From JBBRLA01 sp038231615 (lineage in GTDB: Bacteria; Myxococcota_A; Polyangia; Palsa-1104; JAEUJZ01), in the NCBI GenBank assembly GCA_038231615.1, contig JBBRLA010000110.1:1-16802 (forward strand): a DNA stretch of 16,802 nucleotides, in the 5' to 3' direction. Below, piece by piece: positions 1-8,021 of the stretch (positions are counted from its first letter, which is position 1; every line of letters starts with the position of its first letter). The notes beneath the pieces were generated by a model. The model ran no database searches, had not been told where the DNA came from, and was given only the letters and a program-made list of their open reading frames with translations. The position numbers were made by a program, and so were the translations under genes.

Positions 1-2015
1 CGGAGATCAGCCTGACCCTGGCGGGGATCATCCTGCGCTGCCTGGAGACCCGGCCCGACGCCCGCTACCCCAACATGGACGATCTCCTGCGCGACCTGAT
101 GGTGGCGCAGGCCGAGCTTCAGGCCCGGCAGCCGGAGGCCATCCCCGAGACCCTCCTGGAAGCCAGGAGCAGCAAGCGGGAGGGGGTCAGGCAAGAGAAC
201 CGGTCGGAGGCCAGGCAGGAAGCCAGGATCGACGGGCGGGCGGACACCAGCATCGATCGCGAAGCGCGAAGCGCCGCGGTTGTGCCGGATCGCGAAGCGC
301 GAAGCGCCGCGGTTTTGTCCGATCGCGAAGCGCAAAGCGCCGCCGTTGTGCCGGCTCGCGAAGCGCAAAGCGCCGCCGTTGTGCCGGCTCGCGAAGCGCA
401 AAGCGCCGCCGTGCGCATCGGGGCCGAGCGCACCGGCGATCGGGCGGCGATCGAGCCCACCATCGAGTACCGGGGAGGGGCCGCGCCGCCGCAGTCCCTC
501 CCGGAGCGCCCTGCCCCGCCGCTGTCCCAGGAACGCCCTGCCCCTCGGTCCCCTGCTGCCGGCACCCGCAGCCTTCCGGGGATGGCGGCGGTGGCGCCCC
601 TGCCCAGGGGGAGGGCGCCTGACGGGAAGCTCCGTCCAGGGCCCTCCGGGCCGGTGCTGGCCGGCTGGGGGGATGCCCTTACCCGGGGCCCGGCCCCATC
701 GACAGCGATCACCGACGGGCCGGCCGGGAAAGCGACGTCTCGCAACTCGGGACAGCACCCGGCGAAGCAGAGCCCGATCAAGAGTGCTTCCGCCGAGGCG
801 CCGACGACCTTCCCCTTGCAGGGCCCGCGCCCCACCTCTCCAGGCGCTCCCTCAGTGGGCCGCCCCCCGCCGCCGCCGCCAGCCCGCGGCGTCCGGGCGC
901 TCTCGGCCCCGCAGCTTCGTTCCCAGGGCCCCGCCCAGGAGGGCCCGGCTGCCCAGGAACGGAGCAGCGGCCCCAATCCTATGTCCGGCCCGGTGCCGGG
1001 GAAGGTGAGCGGGCCGGTGCTGAGCAGGGGCAGCGGACCCGTACCCAGCAAGGCCGGCGGGCCCGCCGCCACCCTGGAGGGGCTCGGCCCCTCGCCGGTG
1101 TCCGGTGAGATTACCATCCCACCCCCGTCCCTGCTGCTTTCCCTGCCGCCCCGGCTCGCGGTGGTGCTGGACCCAGAGCTTTCTGGACGACATCCGGCCA
1201 GGCAGACCGGCAGGACGCCCAGCTCGATTCGTGCCAAAAAAACGCTGCTGCGCCGCTACCTGGGGCCCGCCCTGAGCAGCCTCTTGCTGCTCTCTCTCGG
1301 CTTCACCGCAGCGCGCCTTCTGGCGCCTGCCCGTGGCCCCGAAAAGAACAAGGCATCGCCTGACGGGTTGGCCCTGACCTTGGCGTCGCAGCTCCCCCCT
1401 CGGCGACCCCTACTGCGCCCGCCCGACGCGGGGATTGCGGAGGCCGGACGCCCGGCGCCGGCCCGGGATGGCTCCACCGCGGCCCTCATCGAATGGGCCC
1501 GTCGCGCCGTCGACAATGGTCGCTACACCGCCCCGCCGGGAGACAACCTGGTCGACCTGCTGGCGCGGATCGAGTCGGTGTCGCCCAACCATCCGGAGGC
1601 CAGGGCCCTGCGCACCGAGGCGGTCATCACGGTGGGCCGCAGGGGACGCGAGGCCCTTACCAGCAAGGACCTGGCGGCGGCCCTGGGCTATCATCGGGTG
1701 CTTCTGGCCCTCCAGTCGGACTCGCCTTTTCCGCGCTCCGATCTATCGCACCAGCTCCAACTCCAAGCCCGCGCCAACGCTCGCAAGAACCACCGCAAGG
1801 CGCTGGAAAGCGGCATGGGCGCCGTCGAGGTGACCCCCGAGTCCGTACCCGCCCACCTGATCCTCGGCGACGTCTACCTTTTCGCCGGACAGCGCGAGCT
1901 GGCCGCCGCGGAGTACCGCCGCTCCCTGGAACTGCACCCCTATCCCGCCGAGGAGAAGATGGCCCGGGCCGGCCTGCAGCGGGCCGAGGGCCCGCCGAAA
2001 CGCCGCCACCGGTGA
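1..2015 (+). CDS. Ser/Thr protein kinase, C-terminal part (5' truncated), with membrane helix and TPR-like tail
   Basis: The frame is open from the window edge (first full codon at base 3), so the gene starts upstream. The first ~30 residues look like the end of a eukaryote-type kinase C-lobe: a helix with a Cys-Leu-Glu, then RPDARY and an MDDLLRDL helix (subdomain XI, whose Arg is the usual structural one). The catalytic loop and ATP site are outside the window. A ~390-residue low-complexity Ala/Pro/Gly/Arg linker follows, with 11-residue tandem repeats (255-413) and several SGPV motifs (about 970-1060). A basic stretch (RAKKTLLRRY) precedes one hydrophobic helix at about 1261-1329, giving kinase-in topology. 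The external tail (about 1470-2015) is helical, and its AHLILGDVYLFAGQ...AAAEYRRSLELHP segment (about 1846-1941) resembles a TPR. This is a familiar myxobacterial kinase design. Substrate unknown. xseA starts 30 bp downstream. Confidence 0.82.
   Translation, partial: EISLTLAGIILRCLETRPDARYPNMDDLLRDLMVAQAELQARQPEAIPETLLEARSSKREGVRQENRSEARQEARIDGRADTSIDREARSAAVVPDREARSAAVLSDREAQSAAVVPAREAQSAAVVPAREAQSAAVRIGAERTGDRAAIEPTIEYRGGAAPPQSLPERPAPPLSQERPAPRSPAAGTRSLPGMAAVAPLPRGRAPDGKLRPGPSGPVLAGWGDALTRGPAPSTAITDGPAGKATSRNSGQHPAKQSPIKSASAEAPTTFPLQGPRPTSPGAPSVGRPPPPPPARGVRALSAPQLRSQGPAQEGPAAQERSSGPNPMSGPVPGKVSGPVLSRGSGPVPSKAGGPAATLEGLGPSPVSGEITIPPPSLLLSLPPRLAVVLDPELSGRHPARQTGRTPSSIRAKKTLLRRYLGPALSSLLLLSLGFTAARLLAPARGPEKNKASPDGLALTLASQLPPRRPLLRPPDAGIAEAGRPAPARDGSTAALIEWARRAVDNGRYTAPPGDNLVDLLARIESVSPNHPEARALRTEAVITVGRRGREALTSKDLAAALGYHRVLLALQSDSPFPRSDLSHQLQLQARANARKNHRKALESGMGAVEVTPESVPAHLILGDVYLFAGQRELAAAEYRRSLELHPYPAEEKMARAGLQRAEGPPKRRHR
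255..413 (+). repeat. 33-bp in-frame tandem repeat in the kinase linker
   Basis: Four 33-bp units start at 255, 288, 321 and 354, and a fifth partial unit of 27 bp starts at 387. Each unit encodes an 11-residue motif, [D/A]REA[R/Q]SAAV followed by two variable residues (mostly VP). Units 4 and 5 are identical over the 27 bp that unit 5 retains, and the others differ at only a few positions, so the array looks recently expanded. Each unit also carries a short internal GCGAAGC reiteration. Because 33 is a multiple of three, gain or loss of units keeps the kinase frame. It lies in the disordered linker between kinase domain and membrane helix. Confidence 0.9.
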
Positions 2016-2045
2016 GGCGCCCGCCCAGGCCCGCCGATCGACTCC

Positions 2046-3518
2046 ATGGATGAACGCATAGCGCGGCCCACGCTTTTATGGCAACCGGCGCGCAAATCTG
2101 CTATCGCAGACAGGATGCCGATCAAGCTCCCCCCCTCCTCGGGCGCCACCCTGCTGGCCGTGTCCGGCCCCGCGCCCCCGGAACGACAGGGGTTCCTCGA
2201 CTTCAATCGTGCCGCCGCCGCCGGGCCCAAGGTTTATCCGGTCAGCGACATCGTTCGCAAGGTCGGCCGGCTCCTGGGCGATCAGTTCCCCGACGTGTGG
2301 GTCGAGGGGGAGATCGACGGCTTCAAGCTCCACGCCGCCACCGGCCACCTTTACTTCGCCCTCAAGGACAGCGCCGCCCGCATCGACGCCATGATGCCTC
2401 GCCTGAAGGCCCAGCGCATGCGCTTCATCCCGAAAAGCGGCATGAAGGTCCGCGCCCGCGGCCGCCTCAGCCTGTACGAGGCCCAGGGGCGCTTCCAGTT
2501 CTACATCGACGAGATGGAACTCTCCGGCGAGGGCGAGCTTTTGCGGGCCTTCGAAGAACTGAAGCTGCGCCTGCAAAAAGAGGGCCTTTTTTCCCCTGAT
2601 CGCAAGCGCCCGCTGCCTCGCTTCCCTCGCTGCATCGGGGTCGCAACTTCCCAGAGTGGGGCCGCCTTGCAGGACATCCTGCGCGTGGCCCAGCGCAGAG
2701 GACGGGTGCGCGTCCTCATCGCCCCATGCCAGGTCCAGGGGGACAGCGCCCCCCCGCAGATCTGCGCCGCCATCGAGCGCCTACAGCCCCACGTCGACGT
2801 CATCATCGTCGGCCGCGGCGGCGGCAGCTCCGCCGACCTGTGGGCCTTTAACGACGAGACCCTGGCCCGCACCATCGCCCGCTGCCGGGTGCCGGTGGTC
2901 TCCGCGGTGGGCCACGAGGTCGACTTCACCATCGCCGACTTCGTCGCCGACGTGCGCGCCCCCACGCCCTCCGCCGCGGCGGAGATCGTAGTGCCCCTCT
3001 TTTCCGCCCTGGAGGAAGAGCTGGCGGAGCTGACCACCCGCCTGCACCGCGTCGGACAGCGCACGACGGATGCCGCCCGGCAGCAGCTCGACTTTGAGAT
3101 AGCCCGGGGCGAGAAGGCGCTGCTGCGCCAGATTGCGCTGCGCCGCAAGCACCTGGTGGCGGCGGAGGCGGGCCTTTCGGTCCAGCACCCCAAGGCCAAG
3201 CTCCTGCGCAATCGCTCGGCGCTAGATCAGTTGCGCATGCGGCTTTTGACCGGGCAGCGCAACCTGCTGGAGAAACGGCGCCGCGGCTACGAGGGGTTGG
3301 TCGGGAAGCTGGACGCGCTTTCCCCGCTGAAGGTGCTGGTGCGCGGTTACGCCGTGGCCCGCGACGCAGCCGGCCACGTGGTCACGGATGCGGCCAGCCT
3401 GAAACCCGGGGACCCGCTGAACGTCCACCTGAGCCGCGGGGAGCTGAACTGCCGCGTCGAAAGGGTGGTAAAGGCGGTGGAGACAGCGCCTGACGAAGCG
3501 GGAAAGCCGGCCCGCTGA
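2046..3518 (+). CDS. xseA: Exodeoxyribonuclease VII large subunit
   Basis: XseA is the catalytic subunit of exonuclease VII, a cytoplasmic enzyme that degrades single-stranded DNA from both ends to oligonucleotides. The N-terminal OB-fold is visible from about residue 62 (KVYPVSDIVRKV, VWVEGEIDGF, GHLYFALKD). The catalytic domain carries GAALQDIL (D210), VGRGGGS (R257) and VSAVGHEVDFTIADF (H290, D293), then APTPSAAAE, a long helical region and a C-terminal barrel segment with VRGYAVARD. It is 490 residues against about 450 in E. coli. The excess is an N-terminal extension, so the start is uncertain: neither ATG 2046 nor ATG 2115 has a strong Shine-Dalgarno, and I kept the longer form. In the GRGGGS region SSAD replaces the common S-x-E-D. 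The stop overlaps the aroE start (TGATG). No xseB is visible in this window. Confidence 0.95.
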   Translation: MDERIARPTLLWQPARKSAIADRMPIKLPPSSGATLLAVSGPAPPERQGFLDFNRAAAAGPKVYPVSDIVRKVGRLLGDQFPDVWVEGEIDGFKLHAATGHLYFALKDSAARIDAMMPRLKAQRMRFIPKSGMKVRARGRLSLYEAQGRFQFYIDEMELSGEGELLRAFEELKLRLQKEGLFSPDRKRPLPRFPRCIGVATSQSGAALQDILRVAQRRGRVRVLIAPCQVQGDSAPPQICAAIERLQPHVDVIIVGRGGGSSADLWAFNDETLARTIARCRVPVVSAVGHEVDFTIADFVADVRAPTPSAAAEIVVPLFSALEEELAELTTRLHRVGQRTTDAARQQLDFEIARGEKALLRQIALRRKHLVAAEAGLSVQHPKAKLLRNRSALDQLRMRLLTGQRNLLEKRRRGYEGLVGKLDALSPLKVLVRGYAVARDAAGHVVTDAASLKPGDPLNVHLSRGELNCRVERVVKAVETAPDEAGKPAR

Positions 3519-4399
3519 TGGCGTTGCCGGTGCGCCTGGGGGTGATCGGCTGGCCGATCGACCACAGTCATTCTCCCGCGATGCACAACGCGGCCCTGCG
3601 CGTCCTGCACCTGCCATGGGAGTATGCGGCGTTCGCCGTGGCGCCCGCGGATGGGCAAAAGGAGGGGCGACTGCGGGAGGCCATCCTTTGCGCCCGGGCG
3701 CTGGGTCTCTTGGGGCTCAACGTCACCCTGCCCTACAAGCAGGCGGTCCTGTCGCTGTGCCAGCCCGACGCCCTGGCCCTGCGGGTGCAGGCAGTCAACA
3801 CCCTGCGTTTTCCGCCCGCCGACGACCCCGGCACCGCCGTCCTGGGCACGAATACCGATGTCCCGGGTTTCGCCGCCCTGTGCCGGGAGAGCGGTGCCGC
3901 GCCTTTACCCGGGACCACCGCTGTGATCCTGGGGGCCGGCGGCGCGGCACGGGCGGTGCTGGTCGCGCTGCTCGACGCCGGGGCCCGGGTCACCGTGGCC
4001 CGCCGAACGCCAGGATCGATCCACGTGGACGCCCGCCCCGTGGCCACCGTCCCGCTGCACCGCTGCCACGTCACCCCGCTGCTCGCAGGCTGCGACTTGC
4101 TGGTCGACTGCACCCCCCGCGGTCTTCAGCCGACGCCCTACGCCGCTCTCGACCGCACGCACCCCGAGCTGGATTTGCGCGCCTTGCCGCCCCACGCCAC
4201 CATCTTGGATCTCTGCGTGCGCCCGACCACCTCCCTGACCGCCGCCGCTGCCGCCCTGGGCCTGCGTGCCGCTACCGGTGAGGCCATGCTTCTGCACCAG
4301 GGCGCCCGGTCCCTGTCCTTCTGGCTCGATGCGCCCCTGCCCGGACCCGCTTTCGACGCCATGCGAAAGGCCCTCGCCGCCAGCCTGGCCCAGGGTTAG
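3518..4399 (+). CDS. aroE: Shikimate dehydrogenase (NADP+)
   Basis: AroE reduces 3-dehydroshikimate to shikimate with NADPH in the cytoplasm, a step of the shikimate route to aromatic amino acids. The 293-residue protein has the family landmarks in order: GVIGWPIDHSHSPAMHN with the shikimate-binding S17 and S19, GLNVTLPYK with catalytic K74, AVNTLRF (N94), GTNTD with catalytic D114, the dinucleotide loop LGAGGAAR (139-145), an ARRT in place of the usual NRT phosphate-binding motif, and MLLHQGARSLSFWL near the C-terminus. Length is slightly above the usual 270-285. The ATG shares its A with the xseA stop (TGATG), so translation is probably coupled. At the 3' end its TAG overlaps the antisense stop codon of dnaE by four bases, leaving no room for an ordinary terminator between them. 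Confidence 0.95.
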   Translation: MALPVRLGVIGWPIDHSHSPAMHNAALRVLHLPWEYAAFAVAPADGQKEGRLREAILCARALGLLGLNVTLPYKQAVLSLCQPDALALRVQAVNTLRFPPADDPGTAVLGTNTDVPGFAALCRESGAAPLPGTTAVILGAGGAARAVLVALLDAGARVTVARRTPGSIHVDARPVATVPLHRCHVTPLLAGCDLLVDCTPRGLQPTPYAALDRTHPELDLRALPPHATILDLCVRPTTSLTAAAAALGLRAATGEAMLLHQGARSLSFWLDAPLPGPAFDAMRKALAASLAQG

Positions 4400-7300
4400 C
4401 GCAACTGCACCGCCCGGGCGCCGAACAGAATTTCCAGGGACTGCAAGAGTTCGTCGCTCGGGACCACCCGGTAGTGCGCCGGGAGCTGCGCCTCCACCCG
4501 CCACTTCGCCGTCCGCCGCAGCATCAACGAAAGCTGCACCCCCCCGTGATGCTTGCGCAAAAGCTGCTGTAGCACCCGGGCCTGGTCCCGGGTAAGTTCG
4601 TCCGCGGGCAGCTCCAGCACCACCTTCTGCGTCCGCTCCAGGCGCAGCCGCGAGATCGGGATCGCCTCCTTCAGATGGAGCTTCCGCTGCACATTGTCCC
4701 CGTCGCCCTCACTGACCAGGGTGCCGATGCACAGCAGGGGTTCGTCGCTCTTTAGCACCGCCTCGTACTCGGCGAAGGGCTTGGAGAAGCACACCACATC
4801 CAGCCCCCCGCTCTGGTCCTCCAGCTTGAAGAAGCACATGCGCCCGTTGCCGCTCTTCAGGGGGCGCTCGCGGAACTCCGAGACCACCCCCCCCACCGAC
4901 ACCTCCATGCGTTCTTCCTTGGTCAGAAGCTCGTCCACCCGCAGGGCCCGGGCCCGCAAAAGGTCCGGCAGGTAGCGGTCCAGCGGGTGCCCGCTGATGT
5001 AGAACCCGAGCGCCTCCTTCTCCATCGCCAGCTTCTGCTTGGGCGCGTATTCGTCCAGCGTCGGGTAGGCGGGCTCAAAGCTGACGCTCTTTGGGTCGCC
5101 GCCGCCCCCGCCGATCAGGCCGAACAGAGACGTCTGCCCGCTCTCCCGCTCGCGCTGTTCCTTCTGCGCCCGCTCTACCGCCTGGTCCAGCACCGCCATT
5201 GCCTGCGCCCGGGACGGGACGATCTCATCCATCGCCCCCGACTTGATCAGCGCCTCCAGCACCTTCTTGTTGACCCGCCGCAGGTCCACTTGATCGCAAA
5301 GCGAGAAGATCGACCCGATCACGCCGCCCTTCTGCCGCGCCTCCACGATCGCCTCCACCGCGGTCTCGCCCACGCCCTTGATCGCCGAGAGACCGAAGCG
5401 GATCGCCTTGCGCATCTCCTTTGCGCCTTTTTGCCCCTTGCCCTTGTCTTTGTCCTGCGTCTCCTTGACCTTCACCACCGAGAAGTCCATCGCCGACTGG
5501 AGCGCGTCGGGGCGCAGCACCTGAATGCCCATGGCACGGGTCTCGGCGATGTTCTTGACCACCTTGTCGGTGTCGTCCTTGTCGCAGGTCAGGAGTCCGG
5601 CCATGAACTCCTCGGGGTAGTGGAACTTCAGATACGCCGTCTGGTAGGTCACCAGGCCGTAGGCCGCCGAGTGCGACTTGTTGAAGCCGTAGCCGGCGAA
5701 CGCCGCCATCAGGTCGAACACCTCGTCGGCGACGTGCTGGTCCACCCCGATCTTCCTGGCGCCGTCCAGAAACTTGGCCTTCTCCTGGTCCATGACCTCC
5801 TTCTTCTTCTTGCCCATGGCCCGGCGCAGGAGATCGGCGCCCCCCAGGGAGTACCCGGCCAGCGCTCGGGAGATTTGCATGACCTGTTCCTGGTAGACGA
5901 TGACCCCGTAGGTCTCCTTGAGGATCGACTCCATCGCCGGGTGGTGGTAGACGATGCGGGTGCGCCCGTGCTTGCGGTTGATGAAGTCGTCCACCATCCC
6001 GCCTTCCAGCGGCCCCGGTCGATACAGGGCGCCCGCGGCGATGATGTCCTCGAAGCAGTCCGGCTTGAGCTTTTTCAAAAGCTCCTTGAACCCGGATGAT
6101 TCAAGCTGGAACACCCCGGTGGTGTCGCCATCCGAGATCATGCGGTACACCCCGACGTCGTCCAGCGGGATGGCGCGCAGGTCGAAGTCCGGGCGCTCCA
6201 CCAAGATCATTTTCAGCGCCAGATCGATGACGGTCAGTGTCTTCAGGCCCAGGAAGTCGAACTTGACCAGGCCGGCTTCTTCGACCTCGTCCTTGGCGAA
6301 CTGGGTGACGATCTCGCCGTTCTGGCCGCGGTAGCACGGGACGTATTCCCACAGGGGCTTTTCCGAGATGACGATGCCGGCGGCATGCATGCCGGCGTTT
6401 CTGTGCAGCCCCTCCAGGGCGGTGGCGACCTCGATGACCTCCCGGTAGTGGGGCTTGTCCTCCATGGCTTGCTTGAACTTGGGTTCGTTCGCCAGGGCCC
6501 AGGTCATGGTGACCGGGTGGCCTTCCACCAGGTTTGGCAGGTTTTTGGTCAAATCATTCAGCTCGGAGAAGGCCAGCCCCATGACCCGGCCCACGTCCTT
6601 GATGGCGCTCTTGGCGGACAGCGAACCGAAGGTGATGATCTGGCCGACCTGGTTTTTGCCATAATGCTCCGAGACGTACTTGATGACCTCGTCGCGTCGG
6701 TTCATGCAAAAATCGACGTCGAAGTCGGGCATCGAGACGCGCTCGGGGTTCAGAAAGCGCTCGAACAGGAGGTTGTAGGGGATCGGGTCCAGGTCGGTGA
6801 TGCGCATGGAGTAGGCCACGATCGACCCGGCCCCGGAGCCGCGCCCCGGACCCACGGGGATGCCGTGCTGTTTGGCGTAGTTGATGAAGTCCCAGACGAT
6901 GAGGAAGTACCCCGGGAAGTCCATCTTGGTGATGACGTCGATCTCGCGCTGTAGCTGGGCCCGGTACTGGTCGGGGTCGAACTTCTTGCCCAGCACCTGG
7001 AACTCGTCAAAACGCCGCAAAAGCCCGTCTTCGGCCACCTTGCGGAAGTAGCTCGGGATGTCGAAGCCGTCGGGGACCTGGTAGCGGGGCAGCATGGTCT
7101 TGCCCAGGGTCAGCTCGACGTTGCAGGCACGGGCGATCTTGACCGTGTTCTCCAGGGCCTCGGGGATGTCGTGGAAGTGGTCGTTGAACTCCGCCGCGCT
7201 CTTCAGATAGTAGGCGTCGGTCTTGTGCTGCATGCGCTTGTCATCGGTCAGCGTGCGGCCCTGTTGGATCGCCATCAGGATCTCGTGGGCGCGGGCGTCG

Positions 7301-7929
7301 GTGCGATGGACGTAGTGGCAGTCGCCGGTGGCGACCAGGGGGATGCCGGTCTCCTTGGCCATGCGGCGCCAGGACTCGTTGACTCCTTCTTGCTCTTCCA
7401 GGCCGTTGGGCTGGATCTCCAGGTGGAAGGCGCCGGGCTCGAAGAGGTCGCGGTACTCCAGGGCCACCTGCTTGGCCTGTTCGTAGCCGTTCTTCAGCAG
7501 CGTCTGGGCCACCTCGCCGCCCAGACAAGCGGAAAGGCCGAAGAGGCCCTGGCTGTGCTCCTTGAGCAGCTTCTTGTCGATGCGCGGGTGGTAGTAAAAC
7601 CCCTCTAAAAACCCCATCGAGTTGAGGTAGCGCAGGTTGCGGTAACCCTGGTCGTCGCGGGCCAGGAGGATCAGGTGGTAGTTGCGGCGGCTCTGACGAT
7701 CGGTGCGATCGGCGCAGATATAGGTCTCGCAGCCGAAGATCGGCTTGATGCCCGCGGCCTTCGCCCTCTTGTAGAAGTCGATGGTGCCGAACATGTTGCC
7801 GTGGTCGGTGAGGGCCACCGAGTCCATACCCAGCTCCTTGAGCCGGGGAAAGAGATCCTTCAGGCGGATTGCCCCGTCAAGGAGGCTGTACTGACTGTGA
7901 AGGTGGAGGTGTGCGAACTCGGAAGTCAT
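4396..7929 (-). CDS. dnaE: DNA polymerase III alpha subunit
   Basis: Replicative polymerase of the C family, 1177 residues (E. coli 1160). Domains in order: PHP (about 5-215; HLHLHSQYSLLDG, TDHGNMFG, CETYI, GDCHY); palm and fingers with PGRGSGAGS and the catalytic aspartates D402 and D404 in PDFDVDF, the third being D558 in KFDFLGL; a helix-hairpin-helix about 835-865 (SAIKGVGETAVEAIVEA) just after a short Lys-rich insert (DKDKGKGQKGAK); an OB fold about 1000-1080; and a C-terminal clamp-loader-contact region. Unlike E. coli DnaE, the PHP keeps most metal-ligand positions (H9, H11, D18, H43, E68, C135, D203, H205), as in polymerases with PHP proofreading. The only plausible start is ATG 7929: an in-frame stop lies at 7963-7965 and no other start codon intervenes. 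It converges on aroE with a four-base overlap. Confidence 0.97.
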   Translation of the reverse strand: MTSEFAHLHLHSQYSLLDGAIRLKDLFPRLKELGMDSVALTDHGNMFGTIDFYKRAKAAGIKPIFGCETYICADRTDRQSRRNYHLILLARDDQGYRNLRYLNSMGFLEGFYYHPRIDKKLLKEHSQGLFGLSACLGGEVAQTLLKNGYEQAKQVALEYRDLFEPGAFHLEIQPNGLEEQEGVNESWRRMAKETGIPLVATGDCHYVHRTDARAHEILMAIQQGRTLTDDKRMQHKTDAYYLKSAAEFNDHFHDIPEALENTVKIARACNVELTLGKTMLPRYQVPDGFDIPSYFRKVAEDGLLRRFDEFQVLGKKFDPDQYRAQLQREIDVITKMDFPGYFLIVWDFINYAKQHGIPVGPGRGSGAGSIVAYSMRITDLDPIPYNLLFERFLNPERVSMPDFDVDFCMNRRDEVIKYVSEHYGKNQVGQIITFGSLSAKSAIKDVGRVMGLAFSELNDLTKNLPNLVEGHPVTMTWALANEPKFKQAMEDKPHYREVIEVATALEGLHRNAGMHAAGIVISEKPLWEYVPCYRGQNGEIVTQFAKDEVEEAGLVKFDFLGLKTLTVIDLALKMILVERPDFDLRAIPLDDVGVYRMISDGDTTGVFQLESSGFKELLKKLKPDCFEDIIAAGALYRPGPLEGGMVDDFINRKHGRTRIVYHHPAMESILKETYGVIVYQEQVMQISRALAGYSLGGADLLRRAMGKKKKEVMDQEKAKFLDGARKIGVDQHVADEVFDLMAAFAGYGFNKSHSAAYGLVTYQTAYLKFHYPEEFMAGLLTCDKDDTDKVVKNIAETRAMGIQVLRPDALQSAMDFSVVKVKETQDKDKGKGQKGAKEMRKAIRFGLSAIKGVGETAVEAIVEARQKGGVIGSIFSLCDQVDLRRVNKKVLEALIKSGAMDEIVPSRAQAMAVLDQAVERAQKEQRERESGQTSLFGLIGGGGGDPKSVSFEPAYPTLDEYAPKQKLAMEKEALGFYISGHPLDRYLPDLLRARALRVDELLTKEERMEVSVGGVVSEFRERPLKSGNGRMCFFKLEDQSGGLDVVCFSKPFAEYEAVLKSDEPLLCIGTLVSEGDGDNVQRKLHLKEAIPISRLRLERTQKVVLELPADELTRDQARVLQQLLRKHHGGVQLSLMLRRTAKWRVEAQLPAHYRVVPSDELLQSLEILFGARAVQLR

Positions 7930-7936
7930 CTCCTTT
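7930..7936 (-). promoter_or_regulatory. dnaE Shine-Dalgarno directly abutting the start codon
   Basis: The minus strand reads AAAGGAG immediately followed by the dnaE ATG, with no spacer where 5-9 bases are usual. No alternative upstream start exists, since an in-frame stop lies 36 bases before the ATG. The rest of the 92-bp gap to the amylase stop (7937-8021) holds a TTGACT hexamer (7966-7961, minus), but no convincing -10 at a normal distance, so I do not call a promoter. Confidence 0.5.
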
Positions 7937-8021
7937 GGGGGTAGTACACGACGGGGGAGTAGTCAAATGAAAGCTTGCTGCGACCGCCCCTGTGGCGTTC
8001 ATACACCCCCCTCACTCAGGA

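Noticed and set aside
255..413. A CRISPR array
   Set aside because: The units are contiguous, with no unique spacers, and translate as an in-frame peptide repeat.
119..1237. Long minus-strand open frame opposite the kinase linker
   Set aside because: It consists of Ser/Ala/Gly/Arg low complexity mirroring the repeats and Pro-rich linker. The plus frame has a kinase end, a membrane helix and a TPR-like tail.
4987..6099. 370-codon plus-strand frame inside dnaE
   Set aside because: It lies wholly antisense to conserved polymerase sequence, with a His/Leu/Val-rich composition and no recognisable domain.
7961..7966. TTGACT as a -35 for dnaE
   Set aside because: No reasonable -10 occurs 16-18 bases downstream; the nearest TAC-type hexamer is only 14 bases away.
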